Source: an uncultured Collinsella sp.
GTDB taxonomy: Bacteria; Actinomycetota; Coriobacteriia; Coriobacteriales; Coriobacteriaceae
Direction of reading: 5' to 3'
Assembly (NCBI GenBank): GCA_902479135.1
Contig: CABSNU010000001.1
Span: 62,001-126,000, forward strand
DNA: 64,000 bases
The position numbers were made by a program, and so were the translations under genes. Numbering within the stretch: position 1 is the stretch's first letter; each line of letters starts with the position of its first letter. The notes beneath the pieces were generated by a model, which saw only the letters and a program-made list of their open reading frames with translations, was not told the DNA's origin and did no database searches. Below are positions 49,405 through 58,079 of the stretch, one piece after another.

Positions 49405-49644
49405 ATGATTATTCTGCGGCTTGACCGCATGCTCGCCGAACGCAAGATCTCATCCAAAGAGCTTGCGGAACGTGTGGGCATCTCCCAGGTCAATATGTCA
49501 CGCATTAAGACGGGCAAGGTTTCTGCCATACGTTTTTCAACTCTTGACGCGATATGCCGGGCACTCGACTGCCAACCGGGCGATGTACTGGAATATATAT
49601 CCGACGATGAAGCCGATAGCCTTTTTGGACTTAAAGATGAATAG
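49405..49644 (+). CDS. Small XRE/YozG-like HTH regulator
   Basis: 79-residue Cro/CI-type protein: MIILRLDRMLAERKISSKELAERVGISQVNMSRIKTGKV is a full HTH_XRE, ending ALDCQPGDVLEYI. Typical of the short regulators that follow DUF2975 genes. Likely co-transcribed with the 48757 gene (GGGGGAATCC upstream). Confidence 0.88.
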   Translation: MIILRLDRMLAERKISSKELAERVGISQVNMSRIKTGKVSAIRFSTLDAICRALDCQPGDVLEYISDDEADSLFGLKDE

Positions 49645-49677
49645 CCATAATTAAGCCGCCAATCACGCCCTCAACGC

Positions 49678-49712
49678 AAAAAGCCCGCCAGAACGATGCG
49701 TTCTAGCGGGCT
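49678..49712. terminator. Bidirectional terminator
   Basis: AGCCCGCCAGAAC/GTTCTAGCGGGCT hairpin with flanking A-run (left) between convergent genes. Confidence 0.85.
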
Positions 49713-49755
49713 CAATCAGATATTTCGACTTCGCGCTCGAAAGCTCAGGCAAACT

Positions 49756-50841
49756 TTACGCAAACAGACCGTAGATGCTGATGTTGGCCTTGGCGTAGAG
49801 ACCGTTAGCGTACTCGGTCCACTTGGAGCTGGCGCTCGAAGCCTGCGAGGAATACTGCTGGTAGGCGGTGTAATAGGCGGTCATGGCCTGCTTGTAGGTG
49901 GCGCTATCGGCCGTAAAGGCATCGTCAGCGAAGGCCTTGGCGTAGGTGCTATCGGCGTCCTTCCAGGTGCCCTTTGAGCTATCCCACTCATCACCGGCAA
50001 GGTTGATGATGTAGTCGGCGTAGTCCTTGCTCGCGGTCTCCTCGTTGCCGTCAGCAGGCTCGGTCGGGGCGGTCGGCATGCTTGCGGAGCTGTCGCCGAC
50101 CTTCTTCTTGTAGAGCTTCTGCAGCGTCGCGGACTGACGGACGATCTGCTTGGCCTGGTCCTTGGACACGCCGTACTGCGTGGCCATGGTCTTGTAGTCG
50201 GAGGTGCCGATGGAATCCTCGGCGTACTGCTTCATTTCCTTGGAAGAGACGGTAATGCCCTCGTCCTCGGCAGCGTCCAGCAGAATCTGGTTGCGCACGT
50301 AGGACAGGATAACGTCGGCAGACGGAGCGGTGTAGTTGCCGTCGTCGTCCTTGACAGTATCGAGGCTGTATTGGCTCTCGATGGCCTCACGCGCGGTGAT
50401 GTCGCTCTTCTTGCCGTTGTAGCTATAGCTTGCCACGGTCGAATCGAGCTGATCCTCGGTCAGGGTCGCCGAGCCGACGCCCTTGCCGCCAAAACCGCCA
50501 TTGCCAATAAAGAAGCCGACCACCGCAGCGATCACGATGGCGACCACAAAGGCGGCGATCATCGTCTTCTTGTGCTTGGATGCATGGTCGTCCGCATCGG
50601 AGTCGTCGTCCTCGTCCTGCTCCTCAGGCATAAGGTTCTCGTCGGCGGCGTCGGCGGCGATCTTTGCCTCCAGGCGAGCGTCCTCCTCCTCGGCAGTCGT
50701 GCCGGCGGCGATATGTTCGGCAGACGTGCCGGCGACCAGGTCGATCTTCTCGCCCTCATCACCGTCGGGGCCTTCGCCGCGCTCGATGATCTGGATGCCG
50801 TCGATCTCGTCCTTCTCGTCCTTCTTTTGAATCAGACCCAT
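49756..50841 (-). CDS. Membrane-anchored SurA/PPIase-like protein
   Basis: 361 residues. A cytoplasmic acidic N-terminus (about 1-88, many Asp/Glu) precedes one transmembrane helix (about 93-113). The extracytoplasmic part (LTEDQLDSTVASYSYNGKKSDITAREAI ...) resembles the N-terminal helical region of SurA-type chaperones, with repeated YxxAxxxxYYTAYQQYSS helices at the end. No parvulin domain is evident, so it is more likely a chaperone-like anchor. Start ATG with AAGGAG. Alone behind icd, which has its own terminator. Confidence 0.65.
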   Translation of the reverse strand: MGLIQKKDEKDEIDGIQIIERGEGPDGDEGEKIDLVAGTSAEHIAAGTTAEEEDARLEAKIAADAADENLMPEEQDEDDDSDADDHASKHKKTMIAAFVVAIVIAAVVGFFIGNGGFGGKGVGSATLTEDQLDSTVASYSYNGKKSDITAREAIESQYSLDTVKDDDGNYTAPSADVILSYVRNQILLDAAEDEGITVSSKEMKQYAEDSIGTSDYKTMATQYGVSKDQAKQIVRQSATLQKLYKKKVGDSSASMPTAPTEPADGNEETASKDYADYIINLAGDEWDSSKGTWKDADSTYAKAFADDAFTADSATYKQAMTAYYTAYQQYSSQASSASSKWTEYANGLYAKANISIYGLFA

Positions 50842-50879
50842 ATCAGTTACTCCTTGTTAGGAAACATAGTCCTCAATAG

Positions 50880-50908
50880 AATACGCCCGACAGAGCGCCG
50901 GGCGTATT
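50880..50908 (-). terminator. Terminator after isocitrate dehydrogenase gene
   Basis: AATACGCCCG/CGGGCGTATT stem, 9-nt loop, followed by TCTATTG on the minus strand. Confidence 0.75.
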
Positions 50909-50967
50909 GATTCTTAGGTTATACGCAAACACTTAAGTACTATTTAGGCGTTTGCAGCGTGCATACC

Positions 50968-52053
50968 TTAGGTCAGGTGCGCGATAACGGCATCGGCAAA
51001 GGCCTGCGTGCCCACAGCGCCCTCAACGGAGCCGGTCTGGGCACGACGCACGTCACCGGTAACCTGCTCGCCCTCGTCGAGCGTGGCAGACACGGCGACG
51101 CGAATGCGATTGGCAGCGTCGTTCTCGCCCAGGTGATCGAGCATCATAGCCGCAGAGAGGATCTCGGCCGTGGGGTTGGCGATATCCTGACCGGCGATAT
51201 CGGGCGCGGAGCCGTGCGTTGCCTCAAAGATGGCGCAATCGGCACCGATGTTGGAACCCGGAGCCATACCCAGGCCGCCCACCAGGCCGGCGCACAGGTC
51301 ACTCACGATGTCGCCGTACAGGTTGGGCAGCACCAGGACATCGAAGTCGTTGGGGTTTTGGACCAGGCCCATGCAGGTAGCGTCGACGATCTTGTCGTTG
51401 AACTCGATATCGGGATAGTTGGCGGCCACCTCGCGCGCAACACGCAGGAACAGGCCGTCGGTCGCCTTCATGATGTTGGCCTTGTGCACGGCCGTCACCT
51501 TTTTGCGGCCGCAGCGGCGGGCATACTCAAAGGCATACTCCACAATACGGCGGCTCTTGGCGATAGAGATGGGCTTGATCGAGATCGCGGAATCGGCGGC
51601 GAAGGTCTTTTGGCCCGAACGCTCGACGAGCTGCGAGAGCTCCTCGACCTCGGCAGCGCCCTCATCGAACTCGATGCCGGCGTAGAGGTCCTCGGTGTTC
51701 TCGCGCACGATGACCAGGTCGACATCGCGGAAACGCGAGCCGTCACCCGGCTGCGACAGACAAGGGCGCACGCAGGCGTACAGGTCGAAATGCTTGCGCA
51801 GGGCCACGTTGACGCTGCGGAAACCCGTGCCGACCGGTGTGGTGATGGGGCCCTTGATGGCAACCTTGGTCTCGGCGACTGCATCGAGGACGTGCTGGGG
51901 CAGCGGCGTGCCAAACTCGTCCATGACGCCGGCGCCGGCCTCCTGGACGTTCCAGTTGATCTGGACACCGGTGGCCTCGACCACGCGGCGCATGGCCTGG
52001 GTGATCTCGGGACCGATACCGTCACCGGGAATCAGGACTACATCGTGCGCCAT
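50968..52053 (-). CDS. Isocitrate/isopropylmalate dehydrogenase family, probable NAD-isocitrate dehydrogenase
   Basis: 361-residue decarboxylating dehydrogenase. [13 protein letters not shown] starts the nucleotide domain; [27 protein letters not shown] and [13 protein letters not shown] are isocitrate-type; [26 protein letters not shown] near the end has the Asp-Ile pair typical for NAD rather than NADP. It oxidises isocitrate to 2-oxoglutarate in the cytoplasm; homoisocitrate or isopropylmalate cannot be excluded, but no leu genes are near. The HEAT-repeat gene ends 6 bp upstream, so they share an operon. GAGGAGTAAC is the ribosome site. Confidence 0.88.
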   Translation of the reverse strand: MAHDVVLIPGDGIGPEITQAMRRVVEATGVQINWNVQEAGAGVMDEFGTPLPQHVLDAVAETKVAIKGPITTPVGTGFRSVNVALRKHFDLYACVRPCLSQPGDGSRFRDVDLVIVRENTEDLYAGIEFDEGAAEVEELSQLVERSGQKTFAADSAISIKPISIAKSRRIVEYAFEYARRCGRKKVTAVHKANIMKATDGLFLRVAREVAANYPDIEFNDKIVDATCMGLVQNPNDFDVLVLPNLYGDIVSDLCAGLVGGLGMAPGSNIGADCAIFEATHGSAPDIAGQDIANPTAEILSAAMMLDHLGENDAANRIRVAVSATLDEGEQVTGDVRRAQTGSVEGAVGTQAFADAVIAHLT

Positions 52054-52059
52054 AATCTG

Positions 52060-52758
52060 TTACTCCTCGTCTTCGGCGTCGTCAGATTTTTTAACGCTAG
52101 CACGCTTCTTCTTTTTGGAGAGATCCAGGCCAAAACGTTTAACAAGCATTTCGCAAATCTCGCTCGAACGGGCCTTGAGATAGCTGCCCTTGCCGTTCTC
52201 GGCGTCGAACTTAAGGCGCAGCGCGAGCTTCTCGGCAACCTCGGCATCGATCTCGCCCTGGCCAAACTCGTACAAGCAGCCGAGCATGTCGCGGTACTCG
52301 AGGTCGCCGTGATAGCACTGGATGGCCTCATCCAGGATGGGCCAAGCCTCGCGCGAACGCTCGACACTCGTGGCGCCCCACACGCACAGCAGGCGGAAGG
52401 CGGCATAGCGCAGCGTGGAGGAAATCTCGTCGAACAGCGCGGTCTCGGCGCCCTCAAAGGCGTCGCCCATCTGCTCGGGGCAGGTGGTGGCGAGCGCCGT
52501 CAGGGCATCGAGGGCCTCCCAGCGGGTCTGAGCCTCGGAGCGGTCGAGCGCCTCGATCAGCGCGGGTACACAGGGCACGACGCGCTGCGGGTCGCGCTCG
52601 GCCAGCAGATGCAGCACGCGGGCGGCAAACTGGCGGATGCGGCGCGTGGGACAGCCGAGCTCCTGGACCAGGCGGTCGACGGCGTTCTCGTTCTCCTCTG
52701 CCAGCTGAAGCTGTGCCAGCTCCTCGTCGGTGAGCTGTTCGTCTTTGTTTTCTGCCAT
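52060..52758 (-). CDS. HEAT-repeat protein
   Basis: 232 residues, all-helical. Residues about 25-150 contain three to four HEAT-like repeats (RIRQFAARVLHLLAERDPQRVVPCVPALIEAL, RWEALDALTALATTCP...). The C-terminal tail is strongly basic then acidic (KKKKRASVKKSDDAEDEE). Likely a protein-binding scaffold; no enzyme motif. In an operon: 6 bp before icd and 15 bp after a small membrane protein gene. Confidence 0.75.
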   Translation of the reverse strand: MAENKDEQLTDEELAQLQLAEENENAVDRLVQELGCPTRRIRQFAARVLHLLAERDPQRVVPCVPALIEALDRSEAQTRWEALDALTALATTCPEQMGDAFEGAETALFDEISSTLRYAAFRLLCVWGATSVERSREAWPILDEAIQCYHGDLEYRDMLGCLYEFGQGEIDAEVAEKLALRLKFDAENGKGSYLKARSSEICEMLVKRFGLDLSKKKKRASVKKSDDAEDEE

Positions 52759-52773
52759 AGTTACCTCTTCTTA

Positions 52774-53202
52774 CTATTTCTTAGCGTGCTTGCCAGCACC
52801 CTTGCTGTCATCGGTGACCGAGATGAGCTGTCGGTCGGCCGCGCCATTGCGGCGTGCGCGGCGACGCTCCTCGGCATCGCCCGCGTCGGCGGCGGCGCGG
52901 TGGGCCTTGTTGACGTTAAAGACCTCGTCGTGCTTGCGCCACGGACCGACGGACTCGCCAAAGCTCATCTTAAGGCCGGCGATAAAGCCGCCGAGCCAGC
53001 CGATCGGCGCAAACTGCACCAGAGGGAACAGCGAGAACACCCAGGTCAGCAGGATGACTGCCGCCGCACCCGCAAAGTTGGCGATCCAGTAGTCGCGCTT
53101 GGTGATGACGCGCTTTTCGCAGGCCCACTGGCCGCACAAGAAGCCAATGTAGATCGCAAATAGAAAGAGCACCAGCGAGAGCACCACGAACGTCCAGCTC
53201 AT
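52774..53202 (-). CDS. Small membrane protein, function unknown
   Basis: 142 residues with two to three hydrophobic helices (about 2-22, 40-62, 64-80) and a basic cytoplasmic tail (AEERRRARRNGAADRQ). ATG at 53202 chosen; GGAG lies upstream. It starts 5 bp after the dehydrogenase stop at 53208 and is followed closely by the HEAT-repeat gene, so it belongs to the same operon. Not recognised. Confidence 0.7.
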   Translation of the reverse strand: MSWTFVVLSLVLFLFAIYIGFLCGQWACEKRVITKRDYWIANFAGAAAVILLTWVFSLFPLVQFAPIGWLGGFIAGLKMSFGESVGPWRKHDEVFNVNKAHRAAADAGDAEERRRARRNGAADRQLISVTDDSKGAGKHAKK

Positions 53203-53207
53203 GGGCG

Positions 53208-54287
53208 CTACTCCTCGTGATGATGGCCGCAGCAGCACTCGTGGCCGTCATCGTGGCCGTGACCGCCGCAGCACTCGTGGTCCTCGCCATGGTGGTGACC
53301 ACAACCGCACTCGTGGTCGTCGCCGTGCTCGCCGCAACCGCAGCCGTCCTCGTGGGCGCCGTGCTCCTCGGGGCGATACTGCGACCAGTCCAGACCGGCG
53401 GCAATGGCGTCGGCCTCCTCCTTGTAGAGCACCGTGATGGCCTGGGTGCCCAGCTTGGCGCCACCGATGGCGTCGAGCATGTCGTAGAGCGTAAAGGCCA
53501 CGTCGGCGCCGGGCAGTGCGAGCTCGCGGTCGTCGGCGTAGGCGAGCGCCAGGCGCAGGTCCTTAATGAAGTGCTCGACCATAAAGCCGGGCTTGTAGTC
53601 GCCGTCGAGCGCCTTGGGTGCCAGGCTCTCCATGGCGCCGGACTTGCCGGTACCGCCCAGGATCATCTCGCGGGTCTTCTCCAGATCGAGGCCGCTCAGC
53701 TCGGCGAATGCCATGGCATCGGCCATTCCGACCATGCAGGCGCCCAGCGACACCTGGTTGGCGAGCTTGGCTGCCTGGCCCTTGCCGGCGCCATCGAAGC
53801 AGCAGATGTTGGCCGCAAAGGTGGCAAGGATGTCGCGGACCGGGGCGATGTCGTTCTCGGTGGCGCCCACGATAGCCGTGAGCGTACCGGCGATAGCACC
53901 CGACTCGCCGCCGGTGACGGGACAGTCAAACGCCATGCGACCGGAGACCTGGGCGGCCTCGGCAATGTCGCGCGCGAGCTCGGGCGAGCTCGTGGTGAGG
54001 TCGATCAGCACCGCGCCCGGCTTGGTGCAGGCCAGCAGGCCGTCGCCCGCCAGGTAGAGTTCCTCGACCTCGGAGGGATAGCCCACCATGGTAAAGACGA
54101 CATCGGCGTTTGCCGCGGCCTCGGCCGGCGTGTCGGCCCAGACGGCGCCGCGCTCGACAAGCGCGGCGGCCTTGGACTTGGTGCGGTTGTTGACCGTGAC
54201 GGGATAGCCGGCGTCCAGGATGTGGCCGGCGATGGGGGCACCCATGATTCCGGTGCCGATGAATGCGACGGAGAGCTTGTTTGCCAT
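53208..54287 (-). CDS. 3-hydroxyisobutyrate dehydrogenase-like protein with metal-binding tail
   Basis: 359 residues. Residues 1-290 are a beta-hydroxyacid dehydrogenase: Rossmann motif VAFIGTGIMGAPIAGHIL, substrate motif DCPVTGGESGA, catalytic Lys in GKGQAAKLANQ. It would oxidise a short hydroxyacid with NAD(P). Unusually, the last 51 residues are a tail with 14 His and 9 Cys (pattern HECGCGHHH, HECCGGHGH, HECCCGHHHEE), far beyond the family's usual 290-300 length. That tail resembles nickel/zinc-storage tails. Start ATG at 54287 has AAAGG upstream; a long upstream in-frame stretch was discarded. First gene of the 53208-50968 operon. Confidence 0.87.
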   Translation of the reverse strand: MANKLSVAFIGTGIMGAPIAGHILDAGYPVTVNNRTKSKAAALVERGAVWADTPAEAAANADVVFTMVGYPSEVEELYLAGDGLLACTKPGAVLIDLTTSSPELARDIAEAAQVSGRMAFDCPVTGGESGAIAGTLTAIVGATENDIAPVRDILATFAANICCFDGAGKGQAAKLANQVSLGACMVGMADAMAFAELSGLDLEKTREMILGGTGKSGAMESLAPKALDGDYKPGFMVEHFIKDLRLALAYADDRELALPGADVAFTLYDMLDAIGGAKLGTQAITVLYKEEADAIAAGLDWSQYRPEEHGAHEDGCGCGEHGDDHECGCGHHHGEDHECCGGHGHDDGHECCCGHHHEE

Positions 54288-54385
54288 GAAACCTTTCCTT
54301 TTGGGTTGGGTGTTGTTACCAGGTTGAATACTCGGCGCCAGCGTTTGGGCCGTAACTTGAGGGCGCTTGCGGCCGCAGCGCTTGC

Positions 54386-55339
54386 CTACTCGCCGCGCAC
54401 ACGGCGCGCGATGCGGTCGGAAAGCGACGCCTTGTCGGCGCGGTTCTTGCCCCAAAACGCACAAGCCACCATGCCGGGGCCCACGTGCGAGCCGATGGTA
54501 GGGCCCACGGAGCTGCGGATGATGGTGACATCGGCGCAGCCTTCCTCCTTGCGGATGGCGGCCTCGAGCCAATCGCCGTCCTTCTCGGCATCGGCCGTCA
54601 TGATGGCGATGGGCATGGTGCGATCGGGCACGTAGTTCTCGCGGAACGACTTGAGGATGGACTTGAGCGCCTTCTTGCGGCCGCGGTTGACGCCGATGAG
54701 CGACAGCGAGCCGGCCAGATCGTAGGAGAGCTCGGGCTTGACGTCGAGCTTAGCCGTGAGCTGCGCTGCCGCGGGCGGAATGCGGCCGCCGGCCGCCAGC
54801 GCATCAAAGCTCTCGAGCGTAAAGTAGCCGTGGACGTAGGTCTTGGCCTCGTTTGCCCATTCGACCAGCTGCTTGGCGGTGAGCCCGGCAGAGCGCTGGC
54901 GCACGGCCTCGAGCGCCAAGAGTTCGCCAGTCGCGCAGGGCAGGGCGTTGTCGACCACGTAGAGCTCAAAGTCGGGGTACTCGGCGCGCACGGCATCTGC
55001 CGCCTGACACGCGGAGTTGTAGCTCGACGACAGCGCCGAGGTAAAGCACAGGTAGACCGTGGGCGTGCCCTCTTTTGCGCACTCGGTAAAGAACTCGATA
55101 TAGCGACCGAGCGACACAGCCGAGGTGGACACGCGAGCGCCGGCGCGCATGCGGTCGTAGAACTCCTTAGGGCTCATGCTCGACCAGATATCGTCCGTGC
55201 GCTCCTCGCCATCGATAATGAAGGGGAAACCCAGGATATCGACATCGAGGTTCGCGGCGACCTCGGGGCTAAAGTCGCAGCAGGTATCGACGACGATGCG
55301 GCAACGGTCCGAATGACCGGCGGATGCGGCCTTGTCCAT
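54386..55339 (-). CDS. DegV-family fatty-acid-binding protein
   Basis: 317-residue DegV protein. RIVVDTCCDFSPEVA, GARVSTSAVSLGRYIEFF (the fatty-acid carboxylate-binding Ser region), LSSSYNSACQAA and ALAAGGRIPPAAA are family signatures. DegV proteins bind fatty acids and, as FakB, present them to the FakA kinase. No fakA is adjacent. Start at ATG 55339 with AAGGAG. The 98 bp between it and the dehydrogenase gene hold no other feature. Confidence 0.9.
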   Translation of the reverse strand: MDKAASAGHSDRCRIVVDTCCDFSPEVAANLDVDILGFPFIIDGEERTDDIWSSMSPKEFYDRMRAGARVSTSAVSLGRYIEFFTECAKEGTPTVYLCFTSALSSSYNSACQAADAVRAEYPDFELYVVDNALPCATGELLALEAVRQRSAGLTAKQLVEWANEAKTYVHGYFTLESFDALAAGGRIPPAAAQLTAKLDVKPELSYDLAGSLSLIGVNRGRKKALKSILKSFRENYVPDRTMPIAIMTADAEKDGDWLEAAIRKEEGCADVTIIRSSVGPTIGSHVGPGMVACAFWGKNRADKASLSDRIARRVRGE

Positions 55340-55357
55340 CAAAGCGACTCCTTACGT

Positions 55358-55389
55358 AAAAAGGCGGCCACCCGCATGGGATGGCCGCC
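55358..55389 (-). terminator. Terminator of hpf
   Basis: GGCGGCCA/TGGCCGCC with inner CCCGCATGGGA loop; T-run (CTTTTTAC) on the minus strand. Confidence 0.85.
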
Positions 55390-55418
55390 AACCGTTAACT
55401 CATGCAAGTTAACGTATT

Positions 55419-56003
55419 TTACTCGTCAAGTGTTTCGATGCGGGGCTTGATGATGCCATATCCACCATTCTTACGGTGATACACCACATTGATGAGACCG
55501 GTCGTCGCGTTCTCGAACACGTAGAAGTCGTGGCCCAGCAGATCGGTCTGCACCAGCGCCTGCTCCTCAGTCATCGGGGTGACATCGATAACCTTCTCGC
55601 GGACGAGCAGGTCGTCCTCCTCCTCGGGCAGCAGCAGGTCGGCCAGATCCTCGACGCGCTCGACCGGCGCGACATCCGCGGCGCTGGCACCGCCCTGGCG
55701 GTTGTCCACGACCTTGGTCTTGAACTTACGCAGCTGGCGGGTGACCTTATCGGCGGAGAGGTCGATGGCGGCGTACATATCTGCACCGTGCTCGGCAACG
55801 CGAATCACCGAACCGCGGGCGCGAACCGTAACCTCGACGATTGCCGGGTTGGGGTTCGAGGGGTTCTTCTCATAGCGAAGTACAACGTCGACCGTCATGG
55901 GCTCGATATCGAAAACCTTGAGCGCCTCGCCGATCTTCTCATCCACATGCGCACGCAGAGCATCGGTTACCGTCGTCTTGCGTCCAGAAACCTTGATATC
56001 CAT
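55419..56003 (-). CDS. hpf: Ribosome hibernation-promoting factor, long form
   Basis: 194 residues, the long HPF type. N-terminal S30AE domain (MDIKVSGRKTTVTDALRAHVDEKIGEALK ... about 1-100) and C-terminal dimerisation domain (about 135-190: TEEQALVQTDLLGHDFYVFENATTGLINVVYHRKNGGYGII). It dimerises 70S ribosomes into inactive 100S particles in stationary phase. ATG at 56003 with GGAG chosen over an upstream in-frame Met. Monocistronic. Confidence 0.94.
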   Translation of the reverse strand: MDIKVSGRKTTVTDALRAHVDEKIGEALKVFDIEPMTVDVVLRYEKNPSNPNPAIVEVTVRARGSVIRVAEHGADMYAAIDLSADKVTRQLRKFKTKVVDNRQGGASAADVAPVERVEDLADLLLPEEEDDLLVREKVIDVTPMTEEQALVQTDLLGHDFYVFENATTGLINVVYHRKNGGYGIIKPRIETLDE

Positions 56004-56220
56004 ACGTGGCTCCAATCTGCCTCGGGGACTTACTGTACTGGCTATGTACCCATTGCCGTGCATTTAATCACGCGGATTCCTAAAGACCCGAATAACGATT
56101 GCTTGATACCGCATACCGAAGTCTCGCACTTTTCCGTGGCAAAGTGCGCTATAGGAGGGAGCCGACGGCTTTGTATTTGGTCCCGAAAATTGGCTTTGAC
56201 CTGCTGGTTTTATAGGGATG

Positions 56221-56255
56221 AAAAAGCCGGGCTCCCCTATTGGGGAAGCCCGGCA
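56221..56255 (-). terminator. Terminator of the lipoprotein gene
   Basis: GCCGGGCT-CCCC ... GGGG-AGCCCGGC hairpin (56226-56254) with CTTTTTC on the minus strand. Bases 56004-56220 and 56256-56320 show no gene. Confidence 0.85.
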
Positions 56256-56320
56256 GTGCGTGTTGAAACCGTGAAGAGGCGTCCTTTCCAACGTATAGGA
56301 GACACCACCCCTAGCAATAA

Positions 56321-57328
56321 CTAGCTATTAAGTTTGTTAATGTCGTCGTCGGTGATGGTGCCTTCCTGGCTGGACGATTTGTCCTCGGAGGATGCGGTCT
56401 CATTGTTGGAATCGGAGGACTCGCTGCCGGAGGATGCGGTCTCACTGGACTCAGAGTCGCCCGGCTGCACGTTAGCGCCCGAAACCGTCTTAGTGGTGAG
56501 GTCGTAGGGCATCCTGCCATACCAGACAGAGTGGACCGCCTCGAGCGTGCCGTCGGCCGTAATGCCGTCGAGGGCATCGCTCACGGCACGGCACAGTTCG
56601 TCATTGGACGAGAGGCCCGCAACACCAAGCGTCGAGGGCGCCTCGAGCGAACCGGCATAGGAGACCTCGCTCATCAGGCGTGCAAGGTAGCCGCCGGCCG
56701 TGGAGTCGCAGATTACATAGTCGACCTCGCCGGACTCGAGTGCCTCAAAGCACTCGTTGATGTTGGAGTAGGTCTTTTGGTTGGCGGTGATACTCTGCTT
56801 AGCAAGCGCCTCCTGCGAGGCCGAGGACATCTGGACACCCAGAGTAGACGTGTTAAGGGTATCGGTGGAAACGCTTAGCGACCCACCATCGCTGGTTTTA
56901 CCGAACACGGAAGCGGCATCGTACAGGCAGGTGCCGAGCGAGCTAACGTCCCCGTCCGTGGAGTTGATCTCGCCGATAAAGATATCAGCCTTTTTGTCGC
57001 CGAGCGCGGAACCTGCCGAGGACGCATCGACAAAGGCGACCTTAAGGCCCATACGGCTTGCGAGGGCGCGGGCGGCGTCGACCGCATACCCCGTGAGCTC
57101 GCCGTCGTCGCCCTGCATGGCCTGCGGCGCATCGGAAGTATCGAGGGCGACCGTCAGGGTTCCGGGAGTGACCAGGGCATCGTCCGACACCGCCGGCGTG
57201 ACGGTCTCGTACTCGATCTGGTCGATCGTGGGAGTTGTGAACGTAGACAGCGGGTTGAATGCGCATCCGCTCAGGCCCAAAACGGCAATGACCGCTGCGG
57301 TCCCAGCACCTAACCGAGCCGCGTGCAT
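56321..57328 (-). CDS. Extracellular solute-binding lipoprotein (family 3-like)
   Basis: 335 residues. Signal peptide with lipobox LSGC (Cys about residue 25) directs lipid anchoring outside the membrane. The mature part is a periplasmic-binding-protein type II fold for amino acids (GTLTVALDTSDAPQAMQGDDGELTGYAVDAARALASRMGLKVAFVDASS), ending in a Ser/Glu-rich disordered tail. No ABC permease or ATPase is adjacent, so it is an orphan receptor or uses a distant transporter. Start at ATG 57328 with GAGGGG 7 nt upstream; the frame is open much further upstream but lacks support. Confidence 0.85.
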   Translation of the reverse strand: MHAARLGAGTAAVIAVLGLSGCAFNPLSTFTTPTIDQIEYETVTPAVSDDALVTPGTLTVALDTSDAPQAMQGDDGELTGYAVDAARALASRMGLKVAFVDASSAGSALGDKKADIFIGEINSTDGDVSSLGTCLYDAASVFGKTSDGGSLSVSTDTLNTSTLGVQMSSASQEALAKQSITANQKTYSNINECFEALESGEVDYVICDSTAGGYLARLMSEVSYAGSLEAPSTLGVAGLSSNDELCRAVSDALDGITADGTLEAVHSVWYGRMPYDLTTKTVSGANVQPGDSESSETASSGSESSDSNNETASSEDKSSSQEGTITDDDINKLNS

Positions 57329-57345
57329 CAAGCTGCCCCTCACCA

Positions 57346-57827
57346 TGTCCACTACCCTGCCTTCTGTGTCGTATACGATCCGTGCGTTGCGCGGAATATC
57401 AGGTTGTTCCCACCAGCTGACCTGGTATTTGACCCCACACTTGCGCACCGGGGCGTTTGCTCGGGAGGCCGCAGCCACCTTCACGACTGGCCCGCTCGCC
57501 CGCGAGGCGGTATTGCCCCAAAGAAAGTAGAACGGACGGTGCGGCTTACATCTAGGACGCGCCATGATCGCGCCGCGCGCACGCGGTCGCTTACGTGGAT
57601 CCCTTTGACCGCGTCTGTCTTGGACTAGGATGGACATTTCGTCCGTCCGCAACCACAGCCTGGCAGGAACGTAGCGCATTATAGCTAAGTTCAAGCTAAA
57701 GTTTAAGGTTAGGGGCGTCATTCGCACCGTGAGCACAGATTTTGCAGGTCGGAGCGGACCATTCGTGCCCCCATGAAGCCCGGAGCTCCCCTACGGGGAG
57801 CTCCGGGGCACCCGCCTCAGGGTGCCG
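57346..57827. other. Gene-poor region upstream of the lipoprotein gene
   Basis: The minus-strand frame of the lipoprotein stays open across 57346-57736 without a ribosome site, and no known protein or RNA motif was recognised. It contains a perfect hairpin CGGAGCTCCCC-TA-CGGGGAGCTCCG (57780-57806 region) and a second one (GGCACCC/GGGTGCC) just before the MITE-like element. A longer leader transcript is possible. Confidence 0.4.
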
Positions 57828-58044
57828 TGTGCAAATAACGGCAAATATGAGTACTGTCACCAATTTAGTAGCAGCGTTTTTCCGCCCCGCGAGCCCTTTT
57901 TGAGTTCCGCACAACCTGCTTGGCGCCAAGATATTCCACATTCGTTTATTATCTCTTCAATGAATCCAAATTTTCGGCCCAAGTTTCTTTGTTTTTACTG
58001 CTACTAATCTAGTAACAGTACTCATATTTGCCGTTTTTTGCACA
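57828..58044. mobile_element. 217-bp MITE-like element with 47-bp terminal inverted repeats
   Basis: Left arm 57828-57874 and right arm 57998-58044; about 40 of 47 positions pair. Shared core CGGCAAATATGAGTACTGT. The 123-bp interior is AT-rich and has no open frame. No transposase gene lies in the window. Target duplication is not clear at the edges. Confidence 0.72.
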
Positions 58045-58079
58045 GGGCATATAAACAGACCCCCTATAAAGCCATAGTT

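Noticed and set aside
50959..53163. 734-codon plus-strand open frame opposite icd, HEAT protein and small membrane protein
   Set aside because: Antisense shadow of three genes with good ribosome sites and family matches.
57346..57736. N-terminal extension of the lipoprotein frame, or a structural RNA such as SRP or RNase P RNA
   Set aside because: The lipoprotein signal peptide starts at 57328 with a good ribosome site; key SRP and RNase P sequence motifs were not found in the upstream stretch.
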